Shown here in pieces: positions 24,012 to 36,291 of a stretch of 64,000 bases of DNA; position 1 is the first letter of the stretch; the number at the start of each line of letters is the position of its first letter. This DNA is from Zychaea mexicana. Its lineage: Eukaryota; Mucoromycota; Mucoromycetes; Mucorales; Lichtheimiaceae. The notes under the pieces are model-generated. The model had not been told where the DNA came from. It searched no databases and saw only the letters and a program-made list of their open reading frames with translations. Made by a program: the position numbers and the translations under genes. The stretch spans positions 248,001 through 312,000 of the forward strand of contig NW_026516666.1 of NCBI RefSeq assembly GCF_025766255.1, read 5' to 3'.

Positions 24012-27000
24012 GACGCGGTAAAAGAGAAAAGAAAAAAGAGAAAGAACGGAACGATTAAAGAAGGAATAGGAGGAGGAAGAAGAAGAAGAAACAATCCGTG
24101 CCGGTGATAATATGAGATTAAAATCTAACAAAATGAAAGTCATGTGCCTTTGCGGATAGAACAATGATCGACCCCGTGCTCCACGGCGAATACAATAAAT
24201 TATTTCTTGTGTTTCCCTGCTCGATCGTGATGCGTGAAGAAAGGAAAGAGGCCTTTATGATCTTGAACAGGTTGATCGTTGCTTCTGTCCCAACGCATTA
24301 GCTAGAAACTGGAATATATAGAAAACACGCGAATCATTTTGTAATACCGTGACATTCATATATCGATGCCTTTATCAACTTTCCGGCAAACACTCTAGAA
24401 CTACGCTATCCATATTTGTATATCACATCTGAGGAAATTGGCAGAGTAGTTCTTCTGGTAGAGAAATGACAATAGCAAGGAGACTCTTATCAGCTGATAG
24501 CGATCTTCCCAACGAGCATGCTTTATTTTTGCATATCGCATTGGGTACATTGTTAAAATCATCATGTGTACTACATTCTTCCATGCTGATAGTTAAAATA
24601 TAGGCTAAACCAATTCAAGGAATGTGTACGCTCCTCTACTAGAGCTATGGATAATATTTGATACGAAAGAAAGCTAAGAGGCTAAACTCTCCTTCCATTC
24701 GTTCTGGCACGTAAATAACGAAGAATGTTTGCAAAATATCTTTCACTGTACTTATTAAAATTTAGTGCTACTTTACTGTTATAAGCTTTCAATTCAAGAC
24801 AATGAACGAAGGAGGGGCTTTATCAAATACAAGCCAATGTCGATCTTCAGCATGCAGACAAGCTACTTTAAAAATACTATAGTTATTGATCTCTCCTTTA
24901 TTTATGAGCGTTACCAAAAACTACTGAGCGGTTAACACAAATCGGCTCTTGTAAGAGCTTTGCTGGTTTATAAACATATACAAGCATAGTCTAAAAAATA
25001 ATACCAGGAGGTTCAATTACTACAAGATGCTAAACCCTCTCTCCCGTATCAATATCATCTATGCATCAGACCATCAGCACCAAGTAAAAAAGAACCACTT
25101 CTTATACTGTAATCTGTAAGGTAATATATGTATATATATACTATTTCTACTGGATTATAAAAGTCAAAGTTATGAAGCAATTTTGATGTAGGTTTTTTTT
25201 TTCTTTTTCACAATAGAGTCTTACTGAATATACCCACCGAGGACTTGTATTTTGGAAATGATTAGATGCGCGACATAACGAGGTAGTAGTGTCGGATCTT
25301 GTTAATCAGTGACGCTAGTCCTAACCTCATGTTTGTCACTTACGCTACAATCTCGTAGATACCATTGTCCAAGGTATTATTCAGATTACTCTCCTACGGA
25401 AGCTCGGTTTGGCTAGACTCGATGACATACCCACTGTGATTTCTCGCATGGGCACTTAGTAGGAGAGTGTGGAGAGGACTCTTTGCGTATACTGACTGAT
25501 GAATAGTGATTCATACTCGTAGTTCGATATATACTGTTAATGTTTGATTTGATGAGAGAAATTTAAACCAGACGATGAAAATTGTATTATTTGTCTACCA
25601 TTCTCTGTCACACTTGCCTTTTCAATTCTTCTCAACATGTCCCATACCAATGCCAACAGACCAAGTTGCTTTTATCTATTACGTGGCCACCGATACCCAG
25701 AGTTGGGATGATACGATTTTGTCACTCCAAGTCAGTATAATCGTCATAATAGCTGTAAATCAGACCGTATTTAACGTTGCCGTTGGCGTTGCTCAAAGTG
25801 AAAATGATGGCTGTGCTACAGTGATCGTGTTACTAAAAGAATGAAGCTGCAGGAATCCAACATTAAATGCAAGGACTAGATGGTAATAATAAGGCTGCTC
25901 ACTGTGTTGCCGTAACTGAACAAGTTGCAATGGCTACAATAATGATAGTTTATTGTAATGTGCCTACAACCTCGCTTAGGCAAAAATTCAGTTAATATAC
26001 AAATAGCACTGGTGCGCAGAAAAGACAGACCAGTCCAGCATTCCGACAATGAAAAAGGAGGAATAGTCTGGGCATTGGAGGCCCTAGCAATGCACTTGAC
26101 CTCCAAGAAAAGGTGGAGCAAATTATGGTTTCTCTTAAATGGCTCGAGCCGAGCTCTTTGTTGTACCAGAATAACCGCTTGCAGGACCCATAGATGAGAG
26201 CGACGTCCAACCGACCATCGACATTAGAGTTTAACGGTATATTTGATCCAGCGTTTATGCTTACAAAATGTAATATTGGCGCATAAAGAAAAGGCTAGTA
26301 TCGGACAGACAAAGTTAACAACAAAGAAAATATGTTGATAAGATATTGACGTACCCGTTGATAACGTTCCAGCAGACCATTTGCCAGATCCATTGATATA
26401 TATTCTTGCGTTCCTTGTCCTCTTCTAATTTTTCACATATCGAAACGAGCAGCGATCCTGCTCCTCAGCTATATTTCCGTACTGATAGACCAATATCATT
26501 TGTAGAAACTGGATTGAATTCTATGGGTCGATCGAGAATATGCGAATGTACAACTCTTGCCCCACCTGCTACGGGCTTTATCAATCTCGTGGTCCAGAAT
26601 CATGCACGCAACCTAGCCGACGATTAAATGGTACTGCTTGCGCACCCTAATACTAAGGCCTCTATCCATTACCCACGCCAACTGTTGAACATCCACCAAA
26701 CAATTTACATATGATTCGGTACAGCACACTCGACATGTTTTTTTTTGTGCAGGATGCCTTTGAGAGCAAAGTCGAGCAATGGAGAAGCTGTATGCCACGG
26801 TATACCAGTTCATTTATGTAGACGACGGTGCGATGTGATGACAGCTACGTAACCCCATTACCTACTTACCAACAACGACATTGATGACGTCAATCGCTTA
26901 TTGAGAGACTGTATCTGGGAGTCCTTTAAAATGTTACGGCCTAGAATCGGTCAAATTTTAATATGCACGTCTACCTTCGTCTGACTAAATTGTTAAGAAG

Positions 27001-27461
27001 TTCGGCCTTATATATCCATTTGTGTTTTCTAGTTTCGAGTACCACAATGGATATATGAAGGATGTAGGAGCCAACTAAAGGACTCCTTTGCACTGACGCT
27101 TATGACGCGGCTTATCGAAAACACGAACGCTCTTGATTGTGCGGCAATAACAATCGGCAGCAGATTATTGGTGGGTTGAGCAAGCAAGAAACGTATTTTG
27201 CAAGAAATTACCGTAGAATTACAGTTGCCAACGCAGCAACCACATGCAACATCGTTCAACCCACTTACGCTCGGCGACCTATTATCGGGATACAGCCAGA
27301 AACGTCATAGGATGTGAGCTTCTTACGAATAGATACATACAGCTCGACGATGGTCCCAATTCCCGATTTTATATCTTCCTTATTTACACCGCTCGTCTAA
27401 GACGTGAGTATAAATCAAAGTTCGAAGATGACAGGTAGCCAAAGCTAAGGATCGCAATTGG

Positions 27462-27483
27462 ACGGGTCGGGTCGGGTCAAGAC
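27462..27483 (+). repeat. GGGTC pentamer repeat, first site
   Basis: ACGGGTCGGGTCGGGTCAAG carries three adjacent GGGTC units. The same ACGGGTCGGGTCAAG core recurs at 28123-28137, about 650 bases downstream. Confidence 0.8.
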
Positions 27484-28107
27484 TGATTTCGATGTAGTGA
27501 TGAAGGAAGTGTCAATCAACTTGAACTTGAGCACTGGAAGTGCAAAACTCCATATATATATACATATATATATATACAGCTCTCTAAGATGATGGCACGC
27601 AAATTCCTAGCGGTGCTAGCAACACCTACGTTTTGTGTGATTAGTCTTAAAGGTAAAGGGTTTTGTGCCATCACGAAAGAAATCGCTCGGGCTCACATGC
27701 ATCAAAGAAAGCGTAATGGTTAAAGTGTGGTTGAAATCGACTTTCCTATATGCCCCTAATCCTTTTCCTTTTCTTTTCAGTTCTTCCTTCTTCCTTTGTT
27801 TTTCTTTTCTCAATTCCTTTTCCGTCTTTTGTCAAATCTCGTCTCTTACTGCCACCCTCTATTGTCCGTTCTCATTGTATTACTGCTACTACTTCTTTAC
27901 TCCTTTCACATATATTGCTTATAGCTTACTTATCCTATACTCTTGAATATAAAATATAATCCCACAATAAAAAGAATATAAGTACATTTTATGTTACAGT
28001 TCTATAGCAGATATATTGACAACTACATCTTTAATATAATGATCCTTCCCAATAAGAAGATTGACTACTTGAATATAAGTACCTCATAGATATCATATGT
28101 ATACACA

Positions 28108-28240
28108 GGTCACAATGGGTCAACGGGTCGGGTCAAGGGTTAGACGGGTTGACCTGCGGGTCAGAAAAGCATCAACCCGACCTGTTGACCCGTCCTCAAC
28201 CCATAGGTCGGTTTTGACCTGTAGGTCAGATTGCAACCCC
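28108..28240. repeat. GGGTC/GACCC cluster with inverted arms
   Basis: The segment contains about ten copies of GGGTC, GGGTT or their complements. The left part is mostly GGGTC (CAACGGGTCGGGTCAAGGGT, ACGGGTTGACCTGCGGGTCA). The right part is mostly the complement (ATCAACCCGACCTGTTGACC, then CGTCC). The two halves could pair into an imperfect hairpin. It contains no coding frame. Confidence 0.75.
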
Positions 28241-28454
28241 TAAGTTTGACTAACTTTATAATGAGTATCCAAAATAGTTGAAATTAACAGCTTTAATTTT
28301 CAAAGATACTAGAAAGAAACACTTGATGAATAAGATTCAGAGTACTCTGAAATATTCTCATTGGTCGTCGTCATTTGTTCTTCTTCTTCATTCTTCTTCT
28401 TCCATGTTTAATATTTGTTTACTTGTACATTAAACAATGCGGTACAATCAAGAA

Positions 28455-28528
28455 GCTCGCTTAGCTCAGCTGGTTAGAGCGTGGTGCTAATAACGCCAAG
28501 GTCAGAGGTTCGATCCCTCTAGTGAGCA
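28455..28528 (+). tRNA. tRNA-Ile (anticodon AAU)
   Basis: A complete 74-base cloverleaf without intron. The acceptor stem GCTCGCT pairs with AGTGAGC, followed by discriminator A. The D arm is GCTC-AGCTGGTTA-GAGC. The anticodon arm is TGGTG-CTAATAA-CGCCA, with AAT in the anticodon position (AAU, inosine after modification). The variable loop is AGGTC and the T arm AGAGG-TTCGATC-CCTCT. The A and B box promoters are present in the D and T arms, and T runs of five and seven bases at about 28558-28575 would terminate RNA polymerase III. Confidence 0.96.
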
Positions 28529-28557
28529 GCTCCGATAACATCCGGTTGGGTGAATTC

Positions 28558-28575
28558 CTTTTTGCATTTTTTTAA
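28558..28575 (+). terminator. RNA polymerase III terminator of tRNA-Ile
   Basis: Two oligo-T runs (CCTTTTTGC and ATTTTTTTAA) begin about 30 bases after the tRNA. They are the usual pol III stop signal. Confidence 0.6.
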
Positions 28576-30562
28576 ATGCGATTACTCATGTCGAGTCGCT
28601 TTTTGGCAGGTGGATCCGTAGCCGATGGGGAAGGAGAAGAGCAAACGGTAATAAAAGGATCCTTTAATGCGTGTGGTGCAATGGGATGATATTTATATAC
28701 TTTTTTTTCTAAGAATATACAATTACGATGCTGTCGAATCTTGTCTGCCTATCCTCTACTCGTTACTGGTGTAATCGTTTGTGTGGTGGTGTCAACGGAT
28801 AGTAGCGCGACAGGATTCTGTTAGTGGTGTATTTGTTGGTTACATAACAAGAAGTTTTTTTTTGTAGTACATAACAAGAAGTGTTGAACTGCCAAAACGG
28901 AATAATTAAAGGCCAGTTATTCTTGCTTCGACACTGGCTTGATTCCAGCATTTATTTCAATATAAAACCTTTTTTTTCAGCCTTTACGAAACAAGGAGCG
29001 TAAGTAGGGGCCCTTATACTCATTCAAACTTTAATATTCAGAATGTATATCGCAGCAAAGAATCCATTCAACTATTAAAACTCGTAAAACTCGTATGAGC
29101 GCCATTGAAAATAGATTAAGCTTTGTAATCAACTGCCAACTGTGATATCATGCACTCAATATACTGTATCCAAGTAATTACTGGCTGATTGGCTGTTTTA
29201 TGATATAGTGGACTGTTTAGTGATATATTACGGGTCTAGTTCAACCCGCTATATCGAGATCCACAGCATTATTGCAAATGATATAGCGTATAATTAGTTT
29301 CATTTCGTCAGGGCTTCCAGTAGGATGAGATGAAACTGAAGAGCCTAGTTTGATGAAGCGGATCTGGAGCAAAACTCGTCCTTGATATACAGAATGATAA
29401 GAAACGTTACTGTAAACAAGCGAGATAAAGTGGTTTGGATCTTCAAATATTGATAGGTCGAGATTCTTTTACCAGCTGTCCAACCGTGTTTCTAGTTGAA
29501 TTCCTAAAGAAGATTTCGCAAAGTAAAATAGTGAATTACGTTCTAATGAGTCTGTTTATACATTCAAAAAGAATATAAAACAATAAAAAACTTCACATAC
29601 AAGTATACAGTAATAGATTTAAGTACCTATTGCAATGACCAAAGTGGAAACCAAAAGGGGTGGCACATTTACGACTTTTCATTGTAAGAGTTTCGGGCTT
29701 TCATACCGTCAAATGGTTAAAAGGCCAAAACATGATATGTATATTTAATATACCATTTGGGAAAAGTCAAATGGGTTTAGAATGCTGCATATAGCGGTTG
29801 TCAAGATGGCTAAGTGACTTAGCATCTGATTCTCTCACTACTATAGCAAAATAATCAAGGAAGAGGTTACTTTTTAAATCATCCATATTTGAGAAACCTA
29901 TTTTTGGCAGGCTGTTGCTCTATTTGCTTGTCATACGAAGCTTTTGCATAGCCTCCCACGAATCAAATTTTGACTCGCCCATAATAGGCTCTCCCTCTTC
30001 TATCAGCGCAAACCGCTTCGAGAAGTCCACTTAGCAGTATAGCACGTTCTGCTGCCATTGTTCATAGCAGCAAAACATACAGGACACCATCGCCACTACT
30101 GATTATGAGATTGGCCACGATTAATCCCATTGCCACCATAGGTACCGCAATTAAGATATTCGAGCATGTGCTCTATGGACTGGATATTGTCTGGCATCGG
30201 ATATATATACTGCCGACGTGGACCTGTAAGCTCCTGAAATGATGAACGTCGTCTGCAGGAATGTAACCATACCGTTAAAACATGGGCCGTAAAACACATG
30301 AGAAAAGAGAGGCTAGATATATCATAGTACCAAGCTGAAAAGAATTTCTACAGCTCTCGCGCTTCATGCTATCGAACTCTGAAGTATCAGATCTGTCTAA
30401 TGATGACATTACCCGTAATAAGCTATAGTACAATTGTATTTATACTGACCGACACTCTTTTGCGAAGCCAATAATTATATATTTATCTACTAGAATACAA
30501 CATATGAAAGGAAGAGCAATCACAAGATAGAAACTACCGTCTAATTTCCTGTTGCTCTCTAA
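28576..30562. other. Intergenic region, no gene recognised
   Basis: AT-rich DNA between the tRNA and the 3' end of the F-box gene. A minus-strand frame at 30096-30299 is short and unmatched. No transposon motif, RNA gene or strong repeat was seen, apart from poly-T runs near 28700 and 28857. Confidence 0.45.
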
Positions 30563-32724
30563 CTAGTCTTTACAACGACAACGCATGAATCTGATACCTT
30601 CAGCGATAATCTCGACCGTAATATCAGCTTTATAATCATGAATGATTTGCTTTCGTAACAATTCTTTGATGCGAGCTCCTGATGACTCGTCAAAGAACCG
30701 AGTTGCTGTACTGAACGTAACCATTTCCAAGCTTGTGCTCTTGCATAATAGTGATAGGGCGCCTGATGTATCCATTGCTAACGATGGATCATCATGAGAG
30801 AACTGTACATCCAACACTCGTAGCCGTGAGAAGTCCTGCAACTTATCGATGACAGGACGGATCAAACGACGCACGCAACGCAATCTCAATTCTTCAAGTG
30901 TTGACGCTGATTTTTGGTGTAGCTCTTTGACAAAAGCACATAATGCTGCCGATGGGGCATCATAAATACTCTCCGCTAGTAGTGGCTTTCCGCTGCTTCT
31001 GACATCAAGGCATTTGAGTGCGGGCAGGTTCGCAATTGCAAAGAGTAAGTTTTTCTCGTGTAAGTTGACGTCTTGCAATCGGACTAGTCGAATAGTATCG
31101 AGTCTTGAACCATGCAGGGCCAAGTAGTGGAACAACGCTGGTTTGAAGATTACTTTTGTAACTGCTGGTGGTGGTGCTGCCATTTCTGAAATTTCATCCG
31201 TAGTCCTTGTTACTACTGTTCTTCTTTCCCATTTAGACTTGTTCAGCTCTAGATGTTTTAGCTTTGTAAGATATGGGTACGCTGGTTCAGCAAAAGCCAC
31301 TGAAGAACTTTCAAAGACGAGTTTTTCTAGCCCAGGAAGCCGTTCCAAGAGTGCAACCACAGAAAGCTCGTCATCGAATGAGAATCCACATAGACTTAGA
31401 GATCGAAGATGGTGTAGAGTGTCGAGTGGTTGGAGTATTGCTTGATCCAAGGTTTGACTGACCAGAGACAAGTCTAATTCTTGGATATTAGGGCTTGCAT
31501 TGAGCAACATGATGATGGAGGTCATGTCAAAGGAGACGTAGTCACAAATCAATGTATGTAGCCATGGCAATTGTAGTGTCTGAAATGTCGACGACCATGA
31601 GAACGACTCTTGGCTGTACCAACTAGAGAATTTGACAAGTTTTAAGTATTCAAGTCTATCTTGGTGTTCGAGCAAAGAGTCAACTGTTTGTTCGTGGTAG
31701 CCGTTATGATGTTCGCTAATAGCGAGGTGATATAGTGGTGCTGTCGTGCGCCTTCCTTCTTTGTCACTGCCATTGTAATAGTTGTAAGTGGAAGTAGTAG
31801 TAGTAGTAGTCGAATTTCCTTTTTCAAGTGTCATGATGTTTTCATCATTCGGTGTGTTATGTTGATGATAACTGCCATTGTCTGCAAAGTAAGCAATATT
31901 TGGACACCATCGAAAGAGGTCGTCGAGTCGTATAGATTCAGCGCGACGGTTACACGATTCTGCACATGCGCCAATAAAATACTGAAGATTGGGACATCGT
32001 TGTAGGATAGGGTTAAGGCGTAGTTGTAAATTTAGCAAAGCGTTCATGTGTAAGTAGATGAGGCTATCAAACTGATCAGTCGGTGGTGCTTGGTAGTCAA
32101 GTTCGCTCGGCGTCAACATTGTCGGAACAGCTGGTTCTTGAGTGTATATGTTTTGCTCTTTCCAGGCTGAATAACTGGGTTGGTACGTGAAATGAGTAAG
32201 CACTGGACACACGCGTAGTAGATGCAGGATTGCAAGGTTGGATCCGTGTTGGCTGAGTTTCAAGTGAGTCAACCGAGTAGCGAGCTGGCGCAGCACCGCA
32301 AGGAATGTGTGTTGATCCACTGTTGTGCAATCCACAAGCTCTATTGAAAGCGCTATTTAGTCTCTGCTCTACCAAGATACGGCTGCTAGTAAAACTTATT
32401 CTTACCAAGTGTTTCGATTCCATCACAGCCAAGTTCAACAAGCTTCCGCATTGTGGAATATAATTGTTCCTCAGGCACTGTTTCAAACACGACTGATTTT
32501 ACGTGGCTGCCTAGACAACGGTCGCGACGATAGGAAGCAGTAAGAACATCGGGAGATGTAATATGTATGGTTCTCCATAGTTTTTCGGTATATTGCGGCA
32601 CTCGGTCGTACCAAGCGCGACAGACAGCCATACAGGTTAAGACGTCGGCTTGGTGTACGAATGAGAAGATTGTCGAGACAATGTCGAAGGGAAGCTGGTC
32701 AAAGATTGCAGACTCTTTCGACAT
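30563..32724 (-). CDS. F-box / leucine-rich-repeat protein
   Basis: Two exons on the minus strand, 32724-32406 and 32340-30563, joined in phase (donor GTAAGA, acceptor CAATAG), give 698 residues. Residues about 9-50 form an F-box (FDQLPFDIVSTIFSFV, then MAVCRAWYDRV and EKLWRTIHI), which binds Skp1 in SCF ubiquitin ligases. The remainder contains repeated LRR-like units of about 25-30 residues, for example RLTHLKLSQHGS, NPILQRCPNLQYFIG, LHHLRSLSLCGFSFDD, LPGLEKLVFESS and LPALKCLDVRSS. These probably form the substrate-binding surface. A polythreonine/ACT microsatellite occurs at 31795-31812. The gene is a paralogue of the broken copy at 8558-10330. Its promoter lies beside the left end of the split-transposon block. 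Confidence 0.9.
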
Positions 32725-33039
32725 TGTCACTGGTAAAATGTTCACGTCAGTTTCAGAGTGATAAAGGAAGAGGTAGGTCGATAATTTAAAAAAAGAAAAA
32801 GGCTCGGGGCCAGTTCGATGTTTGAAAGTGCGACTGCGCCTTAATAAGAAGCTGAGGCGAGAAGGGTGACAGCAGCACAGCCTCAAAGTGCTACTATGAC
32901 TACTTTTACCAGTGCAATCAAAGCGATACATACACACTCTGCTTCTTCAGTGTTGCAGTCGCGATGGTAAGAGTTTGTTAGGCTAGATGAACAGCTTTCA
33001 CCTAGGGATACAGCGTATCAGCAGCATATTTGTGTAACA

Positions 33040-34133
33040 CTACGATGTCCATATTCCAGATCGCATTGTGCCATGACACGCGCATTGGAACTCGGATATC
33101 ATAATGGATTGTCCAGGGCTTTTGTTGCGTAGGATACTCTCGCCGTCTGCCAGCCATAGCTTTTGTTTACCGTCGTTTGCATAGAAGGTTGACTCATCAT
33201 GGGTAACCATAACAATTTTCTTTTGATCAGGCGCTAAAGATGGCTCAATGATGATTTCTGCACGTTGTCCTTCGTACGAGTCCATCCGCTTCTTGTACTC
33301 CACCATTCGTTTAGCCCATTTTAATCGGTATGCTACCACGTCATCTCGTTCGTGCCCGTCGTAATATATATCCTTGCTGTTTTTGCGGTATCGATAACCC
33401 CACTCAGACATATATCGCCATAATGTCGTCTGTGATACTGAGCCTGGAACACCAAGTATCTCAGGGATGATACTTTCATTGATAACTTTAACAAAAGCAG
33501 GGAGGTTACACAGTTCGAGTTTTTGACCGCCTATCAATAGACGGATTCGTTCTTCCACGGACTCGTCACTGAGGAGTGATTCTCTTTTTACATGCTTCCC
33601 TTGTTGATGTGTTGAGATGGACCCAGAATCACGGAATTCGCGCGCCCAGTAGCGGATGGCCTTTGCCCTGTACTCTTTTGATGGGGTGGTCCAGATATCG
33701 ACAGCAGCTCTTTGAGAACTATCAATCCCTGTGACCGATAGTGATAGTACCGGTATACAGCTTGTGTTTTTGCCATTTGAAAAGCACCCATAGTATTGAG
33801 CGTGCTTCCTTTGTTCGCTACCGGCTTTATAAGTGCTTTTAAAGATGCTAAAAGCTGTGAGAGTTGCTCCTCACCATCAATATTGGCGACGCTGTGGTTT
33901 TTGTGGAGAGCTTTAGAAGAGTTCTCTGAATGTATACACGGCGTTTGCGTCAGGTCAAGGAGTTCCCAATCGTTGATATTATCGTCGTCGTTGTTGTCAC
34001 TTAGTTCAGATCCTGCATCGACATGTGTAATAGTCGCTGGACTTTCCGAAGCTATGAATCTTCCATATTCATCGTGTTGTTTTCTCTTTGCGTTCTCTCT
34101 AGCGCTCTTCTGGCGCTTCCTAAGTGGTGGCAT
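33040..34133 (-). pseudogene. N-terminal half of a DDE transposase (truncated, frameshifted)
   Basis: The ATG at 34133 begins MPPLRKRQKSARENAKRK, followed by an acidic segment and a DNA-binding region. Near 33720 the frame shifts, and the homologous reading continues as DIWTTPSKEYRAKAIRYWAR, STHQQGKHVKRESLLSDE, then EERIRLLIGG. From 33558 down the frame is intact through TTLWRYMSEWGYRYRKNSKD, DVVAYRLKWAKRM and MVTHDESTFYANDGKQKLW, which contains the first catalytic Asp. It breaks off after SEFQCACHGTMR at about 33055. The second Asp and the Glu are missing here but are found in the fragment at 42310-43230. The upstream end carries one 29-bp terminal repeat at 34456-34484. The family is a Tc1/IS630-like DDE endonuclease common in fungi (assigned from motif memory). 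Confidence 0.85.
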
Positions 34134-34455
34134 CTGGTAGAAGGAACAGGGTGTGGCCACATCTCAGCTCTTGCGAATAACAGTGTAAGGCATTAGATAC
34201 TAACCAAATTAGGAAATTTCACGTGAGTATTATTTACCCGAATATGCATGAGTGCGTTTCAATTTTCCCCTTCGCCTGCAAAATTTTCCTAAACCGGCAG
34301 ACTTTGACGACTATCCTCTCCTTCCCAAAACATTTTTTTGAAGAAGTTAGCCAAATAGAAATAGACTAAAGATGCTTAAGAAACAATTTATTTGGTTGCT
34401 TTTGTGGTAAACTTGTTTTTGGGGGTGCTGATAGCTTTCAATTTTGGGGAAAATT

Positions 34456-34484
34456 TTGGCGGTTATAGATGAAATACACCATAC
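34456..34484 (+). repeat. 29-bp terminal inverted repeat, right end of split transposon
   Basis: The 29 bases beginning TTGGCGGTTATAG and ending ACACCATAC are the exact reverse complement of 42234-42262. They lie about 320 bases upstream of the transposase N-terminal half, where the right end of a minus-strand element should be. A TA dinucleotide near the outer edge fits the TA target preference of Tc1/mariner elements. Confidence 0.9.
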
Positions 34485-34604
34485 GGTATGCCATTGTTGT
34501 CAAATTTCTTCCATTGTTGTAGTAGCAACTCATCAAGAAATATAAATATCAATTTGTTTATTTTTTTGACATCATTGTTTGAGATCAGCTTGTCAGAAAA
34601 AACT

Positions 34605-34788
34605 ATGCCGATAGAGCCAAAATTAGGTAAGTATTTTTCATCAGTTTAGGTTTAAAGTTTTATGTCTCAATATAGAGGATAATTGGACCGATGCCTATGA
34701 GCATGCGGTCACTTGTTCGAGATACAGTTGTGTTAAAGAGATATTTGTATATGAGATTGGAATGCAACAGCTAAAAGAACCCGTGTAG
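34605..34788 (+). CDS. Possible two-exon 44-residue protein of unknown function
   Basis: The ATG at 34605 (MPIEPKL) is followed by a consensus donor GTAAGT at 34627 and an acceptor AATATAG ending at 34675. The join gives a continuous frame that includes DNWTDAYEHAVTCSRY, VKEIFVYEIGMQQ and a TAG at 34786-34788. The protein-like composition and clean splice signals argue for a real or relic gene. The small size and the position just outside the transposon end suggest the 5' remnant of a larger gene. I do not recognise the family. Confidence 0.3.
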
Positions 34789-36291
34789 CGGAATATTACA
34801 TGCTAGCGTAGAATATCATAGTGCTCTAAGTGTGGATGGCGTAGACTACTTTAACGGAGTGCATATGCAAGGTACAGTAATATAGATGGAAGGAAAAAAA
34901 TAATGTCAATAATGCTGTAGTGTTTTCATTAGATTAAACAGCAGTTAGATGAATGGGTTGCTCTACAACGGCGACTGCATACTGTACATGCGCGATAAAT
35001 GGCATAGAATTTCGGTCACTGTTATTAAACCTCTGTCTCTCTCTTCCTTTCTCTGTTTGTGTGTGTGTGGATATCCTTGCAGAGGGCGCTGTTTGTATGG
35101 AATGTTTGGGTTGACAGATCCAATTGCTCGCTAAAATGGCGACATAACACCTCAGTGACTGATTCTTACTTTCGCATCCACTTCTAGTAGGTAACGTACA
35201 TGGCCACGCCAGTGTTTTCAAGCTGGTTTCCTCCGTTGACTTTGTCTTTGCGCTGAGCTTCTTAGCTGCACTTCTCGAGGATCTACTGTACGCATTTTCC
35301 CAGGGATCGTAATACATATTATTAAGTAGGAGGAGTAGAGTATATTATATTATATGTTACAATTTCAGAGATAACGACTGATTATGTGAGCAGCGTCATC
35401 ATAAAAGCGGATCCACCGCAAGGATTGGGGGAAGGTTTTTGTTTACTTGAGAAGGATCCCATTTCTCTTCATCGACCATGCTCGCCAGATTACGATTATC
35501 GCCAATCACGCTGACCACCGAGTTCGTTGCGAGGCTAAAATAGACAAGTAGTCAACCTCCCAGGATATGGAAAACTCTATCAAGCGTATTCAGCAGCGTC
35601 GTGTACCAGTGATGTCCCCAAGCTCGGGATCCCCTCCGATGTCCTCCCTCCACCCACTCCCTACACCCCCAATTTATTTTTCACGGCCAGCACGAACGGT
35701 CTGTGCATATGGAGGCCGAGTATGATAGCAAAGTACAATGGAGACCCTGCACGAAAAGCATCGTAACTTAGCCACAGAGCCGCAGAAAGACAAGGGCCTG
35801 GTATCTACGTGTTGCCAGGAGTCTTTACATTGTGCTGGTTGCAATTGTGTGAGAAAAGCTTTGCGAATCTCTTCGCGAGAACAGCCGCCATTCCGCTCGG
35901 AATTGGCCAAAACGGGTGACGCGACGAATACAATAAAATTAATTTTTGACATGCTTGACATGCTTGACATGGCAACAAGCAGCTTTCAGGAACAAGAAAT
36001 GTCACAACCCCTGAATGCCATGGCAACAAAAAGGTCTTTTCCTGCAGTATAGCTCATCGAAAACAAGCTTCCAGTTGTCTGCTTCAAAGGTCTCATAAGT
36101 CATAAAGAAGGATCTTTAATGTGAGTGGTAAGAGATCATGGGGGCAAGGCAACCCAAAAAAGGAAATTCTTTGTGCATATCAAATCAAATCATATCAGAG
36201 CAAGTATAGATAAGGAAGCAGGATACAAAAAAACGCGGTTTTCCTTTTTTTTTCTTCTTTACCAGTTTTTCTATTCTTCCGTACTTTTACG
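34789..36291. other. Intergenic region inside the transposon-bounded block
   Basis: No recognised gene. A GT/CT-rich patch lies at 35035-35075, a C-rich patch at 35620-35670, and ATGCTTGAC units at 35949-35970 repeat three times (GACATGCTTGACATGCTTGA). The last 60 bases are a pyrimidine-rich leader before the ATG at 36292. Confidence 0.4.

Larger units (their letters stand above)
24012..28454. other. Long intergenic region with simple repeats
   Basis: The first 170 bases are a purine-rich (GA) leader of the minus-strand PHD gene. Beyond that I see no gene with family resemblance. Frames at 25575-25844, 25958-26197 and 26406-26627 are isolated and without known motifs. Simple-sequence features are an AT repeat at about 27551-27578, a GGGTC cluster at 27462-27483 and a larger one at 28108-28240. 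A pyrimidine-rich block spans 27755-27900. Confidence 0.45.

Noticed and set aside
25575..25844. Frame containing VIIAVNQ, similar to a segment near 41990 (minus)
   Set aside because: The shared wording is only about seven residues and no broader alignment could be made by eye, so a common relic is unproven.
30096..30299. 67-codon minus-strand frame before the F-box gene
   Set aside because: Short, with no domain and no supporting splice sites.
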